A DNA stretch of 6,938 bases from positions 1-6,938 of the forward strand of contig USHK01000059.1 of NCBI GenBank assembly GCA_900554375.1, read 5' to 3'. The notes under the pieces were generated by a model. The model did not search any database. It was not told the origin of the DNA and worked only from the letters and a program-made list of their open reading frames with translations. Position 1 is the first letter of the stretch. Each line of letters opens with the position of its first letter. The stretch comes from an uncultured Sutterella sp. (GTDB taxonomy: Bacteria; Pseudomonadota; Gammaproteobacteria; Burkholderiales; Burkholderiaceae_F). The translations under genes and the position numbers were made by a program. Below, in pieces: positions 5,604 through 6,938 of the stretch.

Positions 5604-5978
5604 ATGATCGAAGGTCTGGTCCTTCTTCTCGTATTCCAACTGTTGGGAAACGTCGCTGAGATGTACTTTCATCTCCCTGTTCCCGGCTCGGTTCTAGGCA
5701 TGTTTTTGCTGCTCGTTGCCCTGATTGCAAACGACAGACTAGCTTCCTGGGTACGCCCGATCTCACTGGTTTTGATTTCTTATTTGGCCGTATTGTTTGT
5801 TCCTGCCGGTGTCGGCATTATGCTGCACATTGACCGTCTCAAAAAAGAGGCGCTTCCGATCGGCGTTTCCTTGGTCGTCAGTACGATTCTGACCATCGCT
5901 GTGACTGCTTTAGTCATTAAGTATTCGACGATCTGGCTGCAGAAACGCAAACAACAGAAGGAGGCACGCCATGAATAA
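5604..5978 (+). CDS. lrgA: CidA/LrgA family membrane protein
   Basis: This is a small integral membrane protein of 124 residues with four predicted membrane segments (about 2-20, 27-44, 52-76 and 84-110). Family signatures are FQLLG (11-15), LPVPGSVLGM (24-33) and LFVPAGVGIM (64-73). The tail is positively charged (QKRKQQKEARHE), probably cytoplasmic. With LrgB it forms a two-part module. These were first described as holin-like murein hydrolase modulators in staphylococci; relatives in Bacillus and plant plastids move small carboxylates such as pyruvate or glycolate. E. coli YohJ is the closest enteric counterpart. The chosen ATG gives the usual family N-terminus, though the frame stays open upstream and no ribosome binding site precedes it. 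It overlaps lrgB by eight bases, so translation is probably coupled. Confidence 0.9.
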   Translation: MIEGLVLLLVFQLLGNVAEMYFHLPVPGSVLGMFLLLVALIANDRLASWVRPISLVLISYLAVLFVPAGVGIMLHIDRLKKEALPIGVSLVVSTILTIAVTALVIKYSTIWLQKRKQQKEARHE

Positions 5979-6714
5979 CATCGACTTCCACGGTATCGAA
6001 GAGATTTGGGCCTCTCTTTCTACGTCCTCCCTTCTGTGGCTCACGGTCACGTTGGTCGCTTACCTTTTTGCGCAGAAACTTTATAAATGGAGCAACTGGA
6101 ATTCACTCCTGAATCCGGTTGCTGTCTCGATTGTGACGGTCGTTCTTTTGCTGATGGCCACGCATACGCCGTATCAGACATACTTTTCCGGCGCTCAGTT
6201 CATTCACTTCCTGCTCGGACCGACAACGGTAGCGTTGGCTGTGCCGCTCTATGACCTCAGAGTTCAGCTGGCTAAAAATTGGCTGCCGATTATATTGGGG
6301 CTTTTTGCCGGCGCCTTTACTGCGATTACTTCGACTGTCCTGATCGCAGGACTCCTCGGAGCCTCCCCCGAAACGATCATCAGTCTAGCTCCGAAGAGCG
6401 TCACGACTCCGATTGCCATGTCCATCGCGGAAAAACTCGGCGGTCTTCCTGCCCTTTCTGCTTCTTTAGTAGTGCTGACAGGGGTACTCGGTTCGATTTG
6501 CGCAGGTCCTTTATTCCTGCTTCTAAAAGTTGACTCTTCGTCTGCAAAAGGTTTTGCGCTCGGTCTTTCTGCCCACGGTATGGGCACTTCCCGAGCTTTC
6601 CAGATTGACTCGACAGCCGGCGCCTACGGCAGTTTGGCTATCGGCTTAACCGGTTTAACCACCGCACTGCTGGCGCCGCTGCTTACGCCGCTTCTAATGA
6701 AGCTTTTCTTCTAA
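5971..6714 (+). CDS. lrgB: LrgB family membrane protein
   Basis: This is the large partner of LrgA, 247 residues, highly hydrophobic, probably with six or more membrane segments in the cytoplasmic membrane. Conserved blocks are LLNPV (46-50), LLGPTTVALAVPLY (81-94), LAPKSVTTPIAM (139-150) and GLSAHGMGTSRAF (198-210), as in E. coli YohK and plastid PLGG1-type proteins. The start has an excellent ribosome binding site, AAGGAGG (5958-5964), six bases upstream inside the end of lrgA. The module's function here is unproven: export or import of a small carboxylate (pyruvate, glycolate or similar) or modulation of cell-wall lysis are the alternatives. The last codons overlap the convergent pncA stop by two bases. 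Confidence 0.92.
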   Translation: MNNIDFHGIEEIWASLSTSSLLWLTVTLVAYLFAQKLYKWSNWNSLLNPVAVSIVTVVLLLMATHTPYQTYFSGAQFIHFLLGPTTVALAVPLYDLRVQLAKNWLPIILGLFAGAFTAITSTVLIAGLLGASPETIISLAPKSVTTPIAMSIAEKLGGLPALSASLVVLTGVLGSICAGPLFLLLKVDSSSAKGFALGLSAHGMGTSRAFQIDSTAGAYGSLAIGLTGLTTALLAPLLTPLLMKLFF

Positions 6715-6889
6715 CTGATCTCAGAGGAATCAATTTGTTTGATTCCTCTTTTTTTCCATTCGGCTCTAGCTGCTTGGAGTGAGCCGTTAACGTCGATTCC
6801 GCGGCAGGCGTCTTCGATCACATAAACTTTGAAGCCTTCATCGGCCGCATCTAATGCTGTCCAGCTGACGCAAAAGTCAGTCGCCAGAC
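6711..6889 (-). CDS. pncA: Nicotinamidase/pyrazinamidase, C-terminal fragment only
   Basis: PncA hydrolyses nicotinamide to nicotinate and ammonia in NAD salvage. Only the last 58 full codons are present. They read (G)LATDFCVSWTALDA, then GFKVYVIEDACRGIDVNGSL, ending IDSSEIS. The isochorismatase-fold nucleophile Cys lies in TDFC (codon 6870-6872), and the ATD.CV..TA.DA and V..DACRG blocks are typical of the family. The catalytic Asp and Lys fall in the missing part. The gene is cut because genuine sequence ends at 6889 or 6890, where adapter begins. The base before LAT would complete a Gly codon, as in the family GLATD motif, so the reading frame runs cleanly to the junction. The convergent lrgAB terminator lies within its last codons. 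Confidence 0.85.
6723..6755 (+). terminator. Intrinsic terminator of lrgAB, inside the pncA coding sequence
   Basis: An 11-bp perfect stem, AGAGGAATCAA (6723-6733) with TTGATTCCTCT (6739-6749), has a five-base loop and runs straight into seven Ts (6749-6755). It begins eight bases after the lrgB stop. On the opposite strand the same bases encode the last residues of PncA (KKRGIKQIDSSEI). That strand has no T-tract after the stem, so termination is one-directional. Confidence 0.85.
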
Positions 6890-6938
6890 CTGTCTCTTAT
6901 ACACATCTCCGAGCCCACGAGACGCTCATGAATCTCGT
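6890..6938. other. Illumina Nextera adapter read-through (not genomic)
   Basis: CTGTCTCTTATACACATCT (6890-6908) is the transposase mosaic end used in Nextera libraries. It is followed by CCGAGCCCACGAGAC (6909-6923), an eight-base index GCTCATGA (6924-6931) and ATCTCGT (6932-6938), the start of the P7 flow-cell sequence. The order is exactly that of read-through past a short insert. Base 6890 is shared and could be genomic. Confidence 0.97.

Noticed and set aside
6264..6587. Minus- and plus-strand alternative frames within lrgB
   Set aside because: They overlap a full-length LrgB with conserved blocks and show no family resemblance.
6890..6908. Tn5/IS50-type transposon end
   Set aside because: The 19-base mosaic end is followed by synthetic library sequence and an index, so it comes from tagmentation and not from a resident transposon.

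Overview
The window is 6,938 bases of ordinary, densely coded bacterial chromosome. About 6,889 bases are genuine and the last 49 are sequencing adapter. Protein content points to a Gram-negative proteobacterium. The IF-1 gene has the long form (about 86 residues) I associate with Burkholderiales. A menaquinone-linked HemG and a CidA/LrgA-LrgB pair sit nearby. A gut-type anaerobic betaproteobacterium (Sutterellaceae-like) would fit, but that is inference from protein resemblance and not a taxonomic result.

Layout, left to right. Positions 1-1359 (minus) hold the first 453 residues of a long-chain acyl-CoA synthetase (fadD), cut by the window edge. Just upstream on the same strand is hemG (1440-1985), the FMN-dependent protoporphyrinogen IX dehydrogenase of haem synthesis, with a perfect 14-bp hairpin between the two. 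Divergent from hemG is infA (2180-2440, plus). It converges on a Fic-domain AMP-transferase gene (2561-3646, minus), and one bidirectional hairpin terminator separates them. fic is clearly more AT-rich than its neighbours and looks like an accessory insertion among housekeeping genes. Its 5' side is a 261-base non-coding stretch (3647-3907) rich in inverted repeats.

Next, on the minus strand, come a small S4 RNA-binding protein (3908-4120) and an M20-family metallopeptidase (4265-5380), separated by a nested UUCG hairpin. A 223-base divergent intergenic region (5381-5603) leads to the plus-strand lrgA-lrgB operon (5604-6714), whose genes overlap by 8 bases. Its terminator lies inside the 3' end of a convergent nicotinamidase gene (pncA, 6711-6889, minus), of which only the last 58 codons are present before the read runs into Nextera adapter.

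The genes do not form one pathway. hemG and fadD may be co-transcribed, lrgAB is a two-gene membrane module, and the rest look like single-gene units. I see no CRISPR array, tRNA, rRNA, insertion sequence or phage gene. No new multi-gene system is evident. The least explained parts are the palindrome-rich region upstream of fic, the 9-bp-phased repeats and apparently leaderless start upstream of lrgA, and the terminator embedded in pncA.
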